From an uncultured cyanobacterium (GTDB lineage Bacteria > Cyanobacteriota > Cyanobacteriia > Cyanobacteriales > Nostocaceae): 62,189 nucleotides of DNA. The stretch's first letter is position 1. Each line of letters begins with the position of its first letter. The stretch lies in assembly GCA_903848645.1 (NCBI GenBank), contig CAINGU010000014.1:1-62189 (forward strand). Direction: 5' to 3'. Made by a program: the position numbers and the translations under genes. Positions 52,011 to 60,900 of this stretch are shown here, in pieces. A model generated the notes under the pieces. That model did not search any database. It saw only the letters and a program-made list of their open reading frames with translations, and was not told the origin of the DNA.

Positions 52011-52532
52011 TTAAAAGAATACGTCAATTTGCGATCGCCCGGTGGTTTTTATCCAGTTTTGAGCTTCAATATAGTTATTGGGAGCCATGCGAATTGCTCT
52101 AATCCAATAATCCGATGCTTGATCAAACAATGCTTCACCACCGTCATGATCCCCAGCTTCCTTAGCCTTCTCACCTTGAAAATGATATATTACGGCAATA
52201 TTATTTAAGGCTTGGGGTAATTGGGGATTTAACTCAATGGCTTGATGATAATACTCTAAAGCCTTATTATGATCGCCATTACTGGCATAAATTAAGCCCA
52301 TATTATAGAGAATATAACTCCGATCATTGGAGTCTTCTTCCATTTCTAGGGCTTCTACATAGTAGTCTAGTGCTTCGGCATATTCACCTTCTGCCTGTGC
52401 GGACATCCCATCTCGATAATAAACAAATGCTTCTTTAGCTTTTTTGTTAGTTGGTAATATCTTGAGGATGATATCTGCCATCACGGTAAAGGATTTGTCA
52501 ACAAAGTTATCGTTTTTCTGTGTTCTTGGCAT
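52011..52532 (-). CDS. ycf3: Photosystem I assembly protein Ycf3
   Basis: A 173-residue TPR protein needed to assemble photosystem I at the thylakoid. Three TPR motifs: [41 protein letters not shown] and [14 protein letters not shown]. The N-terminal [28 protein letters not shown] is the family's typical start. It precedes gatC on the same strand, 76 bp away. Its presence confirms a photosynthetic organism. Confidence 0.97.
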   Translation of the reverse strand: MPRTQKNDNFVDKSFTVMADIILKILPTNKKAKEAFVYYRDGMSAQAEGEYAEALDYYVEALEMEEDSNDRSYILYNMGLIYASNGDHNKALEYYHQAIELNPQLPQALNNIAVIYHFQGEKAKEAGDHDGGEALFDQASDYWIRAIRMAPNNYIEAQNWIKTTGRSQIDVFF

Positions 52533-52646
52533 ATTCGTCTCTATGGGTTCTCAATTGCAGCATACTGCTAATTTACCTGATTTGTGGGGGTTTGAGTGAT
52601 ACCAAATGAAGATGAAGCTGCATAGAATAATATCTTTAGAATAATT

Positions 52647-52676
52647 GAACGCAGATGAACGCAGATGAACGCAGAT
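52647..52676. repeat. Three tandem GAACGCAGAT decamers
   Basis: Three exact 10-bp repeats in the leader before the ABC exporter pair; the inverted form (ATCTGCGTTT) recurs at 55730-55755 after the pair. Confidence 0.8.
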
Positions 52677-52829
52677 AAATTAATGGATTTTATGATTCTG
52701 TACAGCCTTACTTAACAATAGTTTTATTGAAATTTTTAATTGTTTTGTTTCCATTTCCGAAACGAAGATAAATATTACTGTAGAAACAGGTTAAGTTAAC
52801 TATTACACACAAGCAGCACCCCAGCCGCG

Positions 52830-53780
52830 ATGGTAAAAGAAATAGCAATTCGCACCACTGGATTAACTAAGCAATTTGAAAGACACGTTGCTGTTAATGA
52901 TGTTGACTTAGAAATCCAAACGGGTGAAGTTTACGGATTAATTGGTCCAAATGGGGCGGGTAAAACCACCCTAATTCGGATGTTAGCTACTGCTGAAGAA
53001 CCGACTACGGGTGAGATTTATATTAATGGAGATCGGCTTCTGCGAGATCAAAGCAACCTCAAACTTAAACGTCGTCTTGGTTATTTACCCGATGATTACC
53101 CACTTTATGAAGATTTGACAGTTTGGGATTATTTAGATTATTTTGCCCGATTGTATCGCTTGCAAGGAAGGCATCGTACCCAACGTCTTCACGAAGTTTT
53201 AGAACTGATTCAACTGGGTAATAAACGCCATAGTATGATTTCTACCCTCTCACGGGGGATGAAACAGCGGTTAAGTTTAGCCCGCACCATTATTCATGAA
53301 CCAATTTTACTACTTTTAGATGAACCTGTTTCTGGACTTGATCCCATTGCGCGGATGCAGTTTCGGGAAATTATTAAAGCTTTACAAGAAGCAGGAATGA
53401 CAATTTTAATTTCTTCCCACGTTCTTAGCGATTTAGCGGAATTATGCACGTCCGTGGGAATTATGGAACTGGGTTTTTTAGTGGAAAGTTCTTCACTCCA
53501 ACATCTTTATCAACGTCTTTCCCGACAGCAGATTTTAGTCTCTACCTTGGGCAATATAGATATATTAGTGAGTGAACTAAAAAATCATCCTTTGGTGGAA
53601 GAGTGGGAGGTAATACCTAATAAAAATAGCGTGCGAGTGAATTTTTCCGGTAAACCAGAAGATTCTGCCGATTTATTGCGATCGCTTGTGAGTGCAGGAA
53701 TTCCTTTAACAGAGTTTCATTGTACCCAAGAAGACCTAGAAACTATTTTCCTAAAATTAGGTCATAAACAAGCATCATAG
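52830..53780 (+). CDS. ABC-2-type exporter ATP-binding protein
   Basis: A 316-residue ATPase of the CcmA/DrrA-like class. Walker A GPNGAGKTT, Q-loop GYLPDDYPLYEDLTVWDYLD, signature LSRGMKQR (SRGM instead of SGGQ, typical of this class), Walker B LLLLDEPVSGLDPIA and switch His in ISSHVLSDL. About 80 C-terminal residues form the DUF4162-like extension. It powers the permease that follows 99 bp downstream. Start ATG at 52830. Substrate unknown. Confidence 0.92.
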   Translation: MVKEIAIRTTGLTKQFERHVAVNDVDLEIQTGEVYGLIGPNGAGKTTLIRMLATAEEPTTGEIYINGDRLLRDQSNLKLKRRLGYLPDDYPLYEDLTVWDYLDYFARLYRLQGRHRTQRLHEVLELIQLGNKRHSMISTLSRGMKQRLSLARTIIHEPILLLLDEPVSGLDPIARMQFREIIKALQEAGMTILISSHVLSDLAELCTSVGIMELGFLVESSSLQHLYQRLSRQQILVSTLGNIDILVSELKNHPLVEEWEVIPNKNSVRVNFSGKPEDSADLLRSLVSAGIPLTEFHCTQEDLETIFLKLGHKQAS

Positions 53781-53879
53781 GTAATTTTGGATTTTAGATT
53801 TTAGATTTTGGATTTATTTGACGCACAAAGTTAAAAATTTTTCACAAATAAAAATTCACAAATTTTGGAGATATGGACT

Positions 53880-55694
53880 ATGTTACTAAATTTCATAGAC
53901 AGAGTGGGAGAATTAAATCCCCAACTATTTCGAGAACTAAAAGGCAGATTAAAGCCTTTTAATCTTCTTATATCTATGGGTTCTTCCTTGCTATTACAAC
54001 TCATAGTTTTTCTATTTCAACTCAGAGAATTTCCCGATGAAAACTACTATCTAAGAGCAACTTACTGTACTTTAGGGAAAGTATACGAAAATCAAGAACA
54101 GGAACTTTACAAACAACAAAGTTTACTTACTCAAAAACTAGATAATTATCGGCAAATTCAACTATCAGATAATAGCATAATTCCCAATTTAGAACTTCAG
54201 CTTCAGCAAGTTAGGACTGATCTATCTAGCCTCCAAAGTTATCTATCTAAAAACATTTGTCCTTTAGATAAAATAGACTGGCAATTGTGGTGGCGAGATC
54301 ATTGGGAATACACCTTTTTAACATTGAGTGTAATTTTCATTTTCACACTATTAGTTGGGGGAACTTATTTACTCATCAGCGATTTAGCCAAAGAAGAACA
54401 ACGGGGAACATTAAACTTTATTCGGCTTAGTCCTCAGTCAGAAACAAGCATTTTAACTGGAAAAATTCTCGGAGTACCCAGTTTAATTTATCTCTTTGTT
54501 CTCACCGCAATTCCTCTACATTTCTGGGCTGGACATTCTGCCAAAATCGCCTCAAGTTACATTCTTAGTTATTATGCTGTAATTGCTGCTAGTTGTGTTT
54601 TCTTCTACAGTGCAGCCCTAATTTTTGGTTTAGTTAGTCGTTGGTTTAGCAGTTTTCAACCTTGGTTGGGTAGCGGTGCTGTACTTTTATTCTTGTTTAT
54701 GACCATGACAATGGTATCGTCTTATGGACATTTCAATAATCCCCTCACTTGGATGAGATTATTCAGTCCCTGGGATATTACCAATTATCTATTTCCTAAT
54801 CTGTTTCATTCATATAGAGATTCATCAATAAAGGAATTACAATTTTTCTATTTACCAATAGGAAAAAATTTAATTACCTTAGTTGGCTTTCATTTAGTTA
54901 ATTACGGAATTTGTTCCTACGGTATATGGCAAGCGATGAAACGCTGCTTTCGCAATGCGGATAGTACAATATTGAGTAAAGGACAAAGTTATTTATTTGT
55001 GGCTTTTGTTCAGGTGATGTTTTTGGGATTGACTATATCCGAAGTTAATGAAAAATATGATATAGGAATAATATACCTCATTCCTTTACTCAATTTTGTC
55101 TTAGTTTTGGCTTTAACTATTGTGCTTTCACCTCACCGTCAAACTATCCAAGATTGGGAAAGATATAGACACCAAAATCATCGAGATAAATCTTTATTAC
55201 AAGATTTAGTATTTGGTGAAAAAAGCCCGGCAATTGTTGCCATAGTAATTAATTTATTAATTGCTACTACTCCGATAATGATCTGGATTTTGTTCTCACC
55301 TACCAATTTCTATAATGACAATGTTGACAAAAGTAAAGTCCTATTATCTATAGTTTTAGGCTTCAGTTTGATGCTGATATATGCCACAATTGCTCAAATG
55401 ATGCTACTCATAAAAAATCCCAAGCGTTATGTGTGGGCTGTTGGTACAATTGGTGTAGCAATGTTTCTCCCATCAATTATTCTCTCAGTTTTGGGTGTTA
55501 GTCCTTCAGAAAATCCAACTTTGTGGTTATTTTCTACCTTCCCTTGGGCAGCTATTCAATACTCTGAAACAACAACAATTTTCATGGCACTTTTAGCTGA
55601 TTTTACGATTCTAGCCTTGTTGAATTTCCAATTAAATCGCCAAGTCAAAGTTTTAGGAGAATCTGCAACCAAAGCATTATTAGCAGGACGATAA
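53880..55694 (+). CDS. ABC-2-type exporter permease
   Basis: A 604-residue membrane protein with about 10-12 helices, including a large N-terminal hydrophilic loop between the first two (residues about 55-140) with coiled-coil character (QEQELYKQQSLLTQKLDNY). EEQRGTLNFIRLSPQSETSILTGKILG is the typical ABC-2 coupling segment. I chose ATG at 53880, preceded by GGAG at 9 bases; an in-frame TTG at 53865 is less likely. It pairs with the ATPase just upstream. Exported substrate unknown. Confidence 0.88.
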   Translation: MLLNFIDRVGELNPQLFRELKGRLKPFNLLISMGSSLLLQLIVFLFQLREFPDENYYLRATYCTLGKVYENQEQELYKQQSLLTQKLDNYRQIQLSDNSIIPNLELQLQQVRTDLSSLQSYLSKNICPLDKIDWQLWWRDHWEYTFLTLSVIFIFTLLVGGTYLLISDLAKEEQRGTLNFIRLSPQSETSILTGKILGVPSLIYLFVLTAIPLHFWAGHSAKIASSYILSYYAVIAASCVFFYSAALIFGLVSRWFSSFQPWLGSGAVLLFLFMTMTMVSSYGHFNNPLTWMRLFSPWDITNYLFPNLFHSYRDSSIKELQFFYLPIGKNLITLVGFHLVNYGICSYGIWQAMKRCFRNADSTILSKGQSYLFVAFVQVMFLGLTISEVNEKYDIGIIYLIPLLNFVLVLALTIVLSPHRQTIQDWERYRHQNHRDKSLLQDLVFGEKSPAIVAIVINLLIATTPIMIWILFSPTNFYNDNVDKSKVLLSIVLGFSLMLIYATIAQMMLLIKNPKRYVWAVGTIGVAMFLPSIILSVLGVSPSENPTLWLFSTFPWAAIQYSETTTIFMALLADFTILALLNFQLNRQVKVLGESATKALLAGR

Positions 55695-55729
55695 CTGAAG
55701 AATTCTTTCATTTATAACCGCCGCTATCC

Positions 55730-55755
55730 GCGTTTATCTGCGTTTATCTGCGGTT
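55730..55755. repeat. ATCTGCGTTT repeats, inverse of 52647 group
   Basis: CGCGTTTATCTGCGTTTATCTGCGG, repeated decamer in reverse orientation to the copies ahead of the transporter pair, so the pair is flanked by inverted repeats. Confidence 0.6.
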
Positions 55756-55815
55756 AATTTTTTCTATTACATTAATATAAATATTTGTTTAAACCTTGAT
55801 GATATGATCATGATC

Positions 55816-55848
55816 AGATACCCGACTTATTAAAAAAGTTGGGGATCT
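55816..55848. repeat. CCCGACTT palindrome, degenerate copy 6
   Basis: AGATACCCGACTT/AAGTTGGGGATCT paired with wobble and one mismatch, 38 bp ahead of purT. A family member of the palindromes at 18796-42592. Confidence 0.65.
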
Positions 55849-55885
55849 AAAATTTTTGTATTCCTTAAATAATTATCAGAAACTC

Positions 55886-57076
55886 ATGGTTAAGGCGCTC
55901 AAACTACCCCAAAAATTAATGCTGCTTGGTTCAGGAGAACTAGGCAAAGAATTTGTCATTGCGGCTCAACGTTTAGGCAATTATGTCATTGCTGTGGACA
56001 GATATGCTAATGCTCCCGCTATGCAGGTAGCGGATTGTGCAGAAGTTATTTCTATGCTCAGTGCTGATGATTTAGAAGCAGTGGTAAATAAACATCAGCC
56101 TGATTTTATTATCCCCGAAATTGAAGCCATTAGAACCGAGAAATTACAAGAATTTGAACAAAGAGGAATTACAGTTATTCCCACAGCAGCGGCTACTAAC
56201 TACACCATGAACCGCGACAGAATTAGAGAATTAGCACATCAAGAATTAGGAATTAGAACTGCTAAATATGGTTATGCTGTCACCTTAGCAGAATTAATTA
56301 CCATTTCGGAAAAAATTGGTTTTCCTAATGTTGTCAAACCGGTCATGTCTTCTTCTGGGAAAGGACAATCTGTAGTTAATGATAGAACTGAGGTAGAAAA
56401 AGCTTGGAATTATGCAATTTCTAATTCTCGTGGTGATAGTCAAAAGGTAATTGTCGAAGAATTTATTAATTTTGAAATTGAAATTACCTTATTAACAATT
56501 AAACAATGGGACGCACCCACAATTTTCTGTGATCCCATTGGCCACCGTCAAGAAAGAGGAGATTATCAAGAATCATGGCAACCCGCAGCTATTTCTGAAG
56601 ATAAAATCTTAGCATCTCAAGAAATTGCCAAAAAAGTTACTGATGCTTTAGGTGGTGCGGGAATTTTTGGCGTAGAATTTTTCATTACTAAAGATGAAGT
56701 GATTTTTTCAGAACTATCTCCCAGACCTCATGATACAGGCATGGTAACATTAATTTCCCAAAATTTGAATGAATTTGAATTACATTTGCGAGCGATTTTA
56801 GGTTTACCAATTCCCCACATTGAACAGTTAGGATGTTCCGCAAGTGCGGTAATTTTAGCTGCGGAAAAATCTAATTCTATTAGTTTTACTGGTGTCGCTG
56901 AAGCTTTAGCCGAAAAAGATGTAGATATTAAGTTATTTGGTAAACCTACTGCTCATCCTTATCGTCGCATGGGGGTAGCTTTGGCAAAAGCTGGGGATAT
57001 TCAAGCAGCTAGAGAAAAGGCTACAAGAGCCGCTAGTCAGGTGAAATTGGTGAATAGTATTGCAGGGGAGAATTAA
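55886..57076 (+). CDS. purT: Formate-dependent GAR transformylase PurT
   Basis: A 396-residue ATP-grasp ligase that uses formate and ATP to formylate glycinamide ribonucleotide in purine synthesis. GSGELGKEFVIAAQRLG is the N-terminal nucleotide fold; EIEAIRTEKL, MSSSGKGQS (ATP loop), VEEFINFEIEITLL and FFITKDEVIFSELSPRPHDTGMVTL are family motifs. I chose ATG at 55886 (MVKALKLPQ) over an in-frame TTG at 55856. Monocistronic. Confidence 0.96.
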   Translation: MVKALKLPQKLMLLGSGELGKEFVIAAQRLGNYVIAVDRYANAPAMQVADCAEVISMLSADDLEAVVNKHQPDFIIPEIEAIRTEKLQEFEQRGITVIPTAAATNYTMNRDRIRELAHQELGIRTAKYGYAVTLAELITISEKIGFPNVVKPVMSSSGKGQSVVNDRTEVEKAWNYAISNSRGDSQKVIVEEFINFEIEITLLTIKQWDAPTIFCDPIGHRQERGDYQESWQPAAISEDKILASQEIAKKVTDALGGAGIFGVEFFITKDEVIFSELSPRPHDTGMVTLISQNLNEFELHLRAILGLPIPHIEQLGCSASAVILAAEKSNSISFTGVAEALAEKDVDIKLFGKPTAHPYRRMGVALAKAGDIQAAREKATRAASQVKLVNSIAGEN

Positions 57077-57126
57077 AAATTAAAAAGTAGATTATAGAAG
57101 CTTTTTAGGAATTTTTGACTAATTCT

Positions 57127-57144
57127 GGGGGTTTAAGTCCCCCC
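57127..57144. repeat. Hairpin after purT
   Basis: GGGGG/CCCCC with a 7-base loop, 50 bp beyond the purT stop. No T-run follows directly, so a terminator role is only possible. Confidence 0.4.
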
Positions 57145-57288
57145 ATAGCACTATTTACTCAATATTATTCCACTCCATTGAAATCCGCAAAAATAATTTT
57201 GGGGGGTACAGAATAGCGATTAGATCGGTTTTCATGCCCCTTTTATGCGAAAGTTAGCAGAATATGCAGTAGGTTAAGCTAACATAGC

Positions 57289-57627
57289 CTACAACTCAAT
57301 TAACTTAAAACCCCAAATTTTCAGAACAGCACCTGCTATTTCTGGATCTACACCATCATAAGCCTCCCATTCCGACTGCGGATCTTTAGGATGTCCATCA
57401 CCTACATAACCTGCTACTTTAATCACCGGAATATTCACTACGTAATCACGTTCCATCCCCTTGGGGATAGCTAGTTGGATTCTGCGGCCGACAAACTTCG
57501 ATCCACTGGTTTTAGCCACAGATTCACGAACTAAACAAATATCACCAGCAGTCCCCCAAGTAGTTTGGTAGGTGTGGAGAAACGATATATAACTTTCTGG
57601 CTTAATGGATCTTTTAAGAACTTGCAT
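57289..57627 (-). CDS. Hypothetical protein, 112 aa
   Basis: A small basic soluble protein of unknown family: YISFLHTYQTTWGTAGDICLVRESVAKTSGS near residues 13-43, KGMERDYVVNIPVIKVAGYVGDGHPKDP near 56-83. No membrane or signal segments. Start ATG at 57627. It stands alone between purT (convergent) and msrB. Confidence 0.6.
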   Translation of the reverse strand: MQVLKRSIKPESYISFLHTYQTTWGTAGDICLVRESVAKTSGSKFVGRRIQLAIPKGMERDYVVNIPVIKVAGYVGDGHPKDPQSEWEAYDGVDPEIAGAVLKIWGFKLIEL

Positions 57628-57719
57628 TATTTAATCCTTACTTATCCTTTTTCTTCAACAATTTCATGTAAACACTACCTGCTATATTACAATTTCCTGC
57701 TTTTGAGCAAATAAAACAA

Positions 57720-57734
57720 GGGGTTTGAACCCCC
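57720..57734 (-). terminator. Terminator downstream of msrB
   Basis: GGGG/CCCC stem with a 6-base loop; read on the minus strand it is followed by TTGTTTTATTTG, 23 bp beyond the msrB stop. Confidence 0.55.
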
Positions 57735-57757
57735 TGTAGGAATTAAGAATTGGTAAT

Positions 57758-58252
57758 CTACGCAGGTGCGAACTGTAAAGATACACCATTCATACAGTAG
57801 CGGAGACCAGTTGGCTGAGGACCATCATTGAATACATGGCCTAAATGTCCACCACAATGACTACAATGGACTTCAACTCTCGTCATGAAAAATGACCGAT
57901 CTGTAGTCGTAGCGATCGCTCCCTCAATGGGGTTAAAAAAGCTCGGCCAGCCAGTACCACTATTAAACTTAGTATCTGAAGTAAACAAAGCCTGTCCACA
58001 ACCAGCGCAGACATAAGTACCAGGTTCATATTGCTTATCGAGGGGACTGGTATGGGAAGGTTCTGTACCATGTTTCCGCAACACCCGAAACTGTTCTGGT
58101 GTGAGGATACTCTTCCACTCTGCCTCTGTTTTGGTCACTGCAAACTCTGTATTAGAAATTGCCATTGTTTCTGAACTCCAATTGATATAACGGGAAAAAA
58201 AGGCTGTACCGACTAATACGGCACCGATTTGCAAAAAATAGCGTTTGTCCAT
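57758..58252 (-). CDS. msrB: Peptide-methionine (R)-S-oxide reductase, membrane-anchored
   Basis: A 164-residue enzyme that repairs methionine-R-sulfoxide. Zinc ligands are CAGC and CSHC; the active Cys is in LRYCMNGVSLQF. GTGWPSFFNPIEGA is the substrate loop. I chose ATG at 58252, which gives a short positive start and one hydrophobic helix (FLQIGAVLVGTAFF), suggesting it is membrane-bound or exported; the frame opens as far as 58408 but that extension looks non-coding. No msrA is nearby. Confidence 0.93.
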   Translation of the reverse strand: MDKRYFLQIGAVLVGTAFFSRYINWSSETMAISNTEFAVTKTEAEWKSILTPEQFRVLRKHGTEPSHTSPLDKQYEPGTYVCAGCGQALFTSDTKFNSGTGWPSFFNPIEGAIATTTDRSFFMTRVEVHCSHCGGHLGHVFNDGPQPTGLRYCMNGVSLQFAPA

Positions 58253-58539
58253 AATCTTATTATTTGCTATTTTTCTCTGCCTGTGCCAACCAACTCCAGT
58301 AAATTTATAAATTCTCCTCTCCCTCAGAAATTCGTGAAAATTACCTGAAAACACCTTGCATTGTTGAAAAGAATATGTGATACTCTTAAGAATCAATTTT
58401 AAAACCACAGTATCTCTATCGGTTTATCGGTATTAACAAATCAAAGGTTGTATAGCAGTGGACAAGGTTTTTACTTTTGCCTCTGGCCTTGTCATAAGGA
58501 CAATTTTAACACCAACTTACTTACAAATTAAAATTTACC

Positions 58540-58785
58540 ATGAGACAAGAATCTGATTTTCTATCTGAACTATGTGATTTTCTTTATCCTCACAGTTCAT
58601 ATTATGGTCAGTTTAAACCAGAATATTTAGTTTTTAATGCTAATCTTCAAGAATTTTCTCAACGAGTAAGCTATATTTGTAATTTGCAAACAGGTGGTAA
58701 AATATCCCCAGACGAAGCTTACAAAGAAATTCATAGTCTGTGGAAACAATTAAAACTGGCTAAAAAACAACTACAAATTAAATAG
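58540..58785 (+). CDS. DUF7219-type small protein
   Basis: An 81-residue soluble protein with the conserved text FLYPHSSYYGQFKPEYLVFNANLQEF and SPDEAYKEIHSLWKQLK. I recognise it as a common cyanobacterial small family (I believe DUF7219); function unknown. It ends 16 bp before the downstream flavoenzyme gene, so both may be co-transcribed. Confidence 0.75.
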   Translation: MRQESDFLSELCDFLYPHSSYYGQFKPEYLVFNANLQEFSQRVSYICNLQTGGKISPDEAYKEIHSLWKQLKLAKKQLQIK

Positions 58786-58801
58786 AGACTTTTCTGAAAT
58801 A

Positions 58802-59983
58802 ATGGCAAATGATTTAAAATTAGAGCCAAAAGATTACATTAATTTAGCTCAGTCTTTAGCGGCGGAATTTGCTCAAACTGCCAGTAAAAGAGATGCTCAA
58901 GGAGGTACACCAAAACAAGAGCGCGATTGCTTGCGGCAAAGCAACCTACTTAAACTGATTATCCCCAAAGAATATGGAGGAATAGGTGCAAGCTGGATTA
59001 CCACATTCAAAATAATTCGAGAATTTGCTAAAGTTGATAGTTCTCTAGCTCACGTTTTTTCATATCATCAAATTGGCGTAGTTATTCCCCATATCTTTGG
59101 CACAACTAAGCAAAAACAAGATTACTACACCCAAACCGCCCATCATAATTGGTTTTGGTGTAATGCTCTTAACCCCAGAGATAAAAGAGCAATTATGACA
59201 TCACAGGAAAGTCATTTTTTACTTAATGGTAGTAAAAGTTTTTGTTCCGGTTCTGTAGATTCTGATATATTACCACTTTCAGCCATTGATCAAACAACAG
59301 GTGAATTAACTATTTTAATAATTCCTAGTCACAGAACCGGGGTAAAAATTAACGCTGATTGGGATAGCATGGGACAACGCCAAACAGATAGCGGTAGCAT
59401 CAACTTTGATAACGTCATCGTTTATCCTCAAGAAATCATCGGTTCTAGATACAATCAAAATTCTATTTTCACTACTATTCGTTCCTGTATAACTCAACTC
59501 AACTTGGCTAATATTTATTTAGGTATTGCTGAAGGTGCTTTTGCAGCAGCGAAAAACTATACTCAAACCTCCAAAACACCTTGGTTAACATCAGAAGTGG
59601 AAAGTGTTAGTCAAGATCCTTTTATTCTTCACCATTACGGTAGTATGTGGGTAGACTTACAAGGAGTAAGTGCCTTAATCAACCAAGCCATAGAATTACT
59701 ACAAGCAGCTTGGGAAAAAGAACACAACCTCACCCCAGCCCAAAGGGGAGAATGTATGATTGCTGTGAATACAGCTAAAGTTGCGGCTACAAAAGTCGGT
59801 TTAGACATTACTAACCGCATTTTTGAAGTCATGGGCGCACGATCTACCAGTCAAAAATATGGATTTGACCGTTATTGGCGCAATATGCGGACTTTTACCC
59901 TTCATGATCCTGTAGATTATAGACTGCGGGAAATTGGTAAATGGGCTTTAAATGATGAGTTTCCCCAAACAGGTGCTTATTAA
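58802..59983 (+). CDS. Acyl-CoA dehydrogenase/DszC-like flavoprotein monooxygenase
   Basis: A 393-residue flavoenzyme of the acyl-CoA dehydrogenase fold, closest in style to DszC/SfnB-type monooxygenases used in organosulfur metabolism. Seen: LKLIIPKEYGGIGASW, FSYHQIGVVIPHIFG, FLLNGSKSFCSGSVDSD (flavin/substrate strand), DSGSINFDNVIVYPQEIIG and the C-terminal EVMGARSTSQKYGFDRYWRNMRTFTLHDP, typical of this subgroup. Substrate is not certain; sulfur scavenging is inferred. Start ATG at 58802. Confidence 0.88.
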   Translation: MANDLKLEPKDYINLAQSLAAEFAQTASKRDAQGGTPKQERDCLRQSNLLKLIIPKEYGGIGASWITTFKIIREFAKVDSSLAHVFSYHQIGVVIPHIFGTTKQKQDYYTQTAHHNWFWCNALNPRDKRAIMTSQESHFLLNGSKSFCSGSVDSDILPLSAIDQTTGELTILIIPSHRTGVKINADWDSMGQRQTDSGSINFDNVIVYPQEIIGSRYNQNSIFTTIRSCITQLNLANIYLGIAEGAFAAAKNYTQTSKTPWLTSEVESVSQDPFILHHYGSMWVDLQGVSALINQAIELLQAAWEKEHNLTPAQRGECMIAVNTAKVAATKVGLDITNRIFEVMGARSTSQKYGFDRYWRNMRTFTLHDPVDYRLREIGKWALNDEFPQTGAY

Positions 59984-60103
59984 TAGAGATAAGTCAGGAG
60001 TCACCGAGTCAGGAGTGAAGAAGAAGAAAATTTTAGATTTTAGATTCGAGTTAATTAAATCCAAAATCCAAAATCCAAATACCAATTACCAATTACCAAA
60101 CTA

Positions 60104-60877
60104 ATGTGCCAACTACTAGGAATGAACTGCAACGTACCCACAGACATTTGCTTTTCCTTTGAAGGATTTTCTGCACGGGGAGGAAAAACAGATGAGCATA
60201 GCGACGGTTGGGGAATTGCTTTTTTTGAAGGGAAAGGATGTCGAATTTTTTTAGATGCTGAAGCCTCTATAGCCTCACCAATTGCCGATTTTATCCGTCG
60301 GTATCCCATTCATTCTACTCATGTTATCGCCCATATCCGCAAAGCTACCCAAGGTAAAATAGTCTTAGAAAACTGTCATCCTTTCCGTCGGGAACTTTGG
60401 GGAAGATATTGGGTATTTGCTCATAATGGCAACTTACCAGATTTTAACCCAGAAAATAATGGAGTTTGTCAACCTGTAGGGACTACCGACAGCGAAAAAG
60501 CTTTTTGCTTAATCCTCAATACTTTGCGATCGCATTTTCCCCAAGGACAACCACCCCTAAAGGAACTTTACCAGACATTACAGAAAATTACCCAACAAAT
60601 AGCATCCATCGGCGTTTTTAACTATATATTATCAGATGGGGAACATTTTTTTACCCATTGCTCCACTAAACTTTGCTACATTATCAGACAAGCCCCTTTT
60701 GCGGCTGCTCACTTAATTGATGAAGAAATGACTGTAGATTTTAGTGAATTAACTACACCAAGTGATCGCGTTGCGGTGATTGTGACTACACCCTTAACTG
60801 ATAACGAAGTTTGGACCCAGATTCAACCGGGAGAATTACTAGTATTTCAGGATGGTTTACCCTTAAAACTTGTATAA
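60104..60877 (+). CDS. Class II glutamine amidotransferase (YafJ-like)
   Basis: A 257-residue Ntn-hydrolase-fold amidotransferase domain protein without a second domain. The catalytic Cys is residue 2 (MCQLLGMN), exposed after Met removal; HSDGWGIAFFEG and HIRKATQGKIVLENCHPFRREL and FAHNGNLPDF are glutamine-binding motifs. It could release ammonia from glutamine or act on small gamma-glutamyl amides; the true reaction is unknown. Start ATG at 60104. Monocistronic. Confidence 0.9.
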   Translation: MCQLLGMNCNVPTDICFSFEGFSARGGKTDEHSDGWGIAFFEGKGCRIFLDAEASIASPIADFIRRYPIHSTHVIAHIRKATQGKIVLENCHPFRRELWGRYWVFAHNGNLPDFNPENNGVCQPVGTTDSEKAFCLILNTLRSHFPQGQPPLKELYQTLQKITQQIASIGVFNYILSDGEHFFTHCSTKLCYIIRQAPFAAAHLIDEEMTVDFSELTTPSDRVAVIVTTPLTDNEVWTQIQPGELLVFQDGLPLKLV

Positions 60878-60900
60878 CATAAATTTTGGCAACAACTCTG

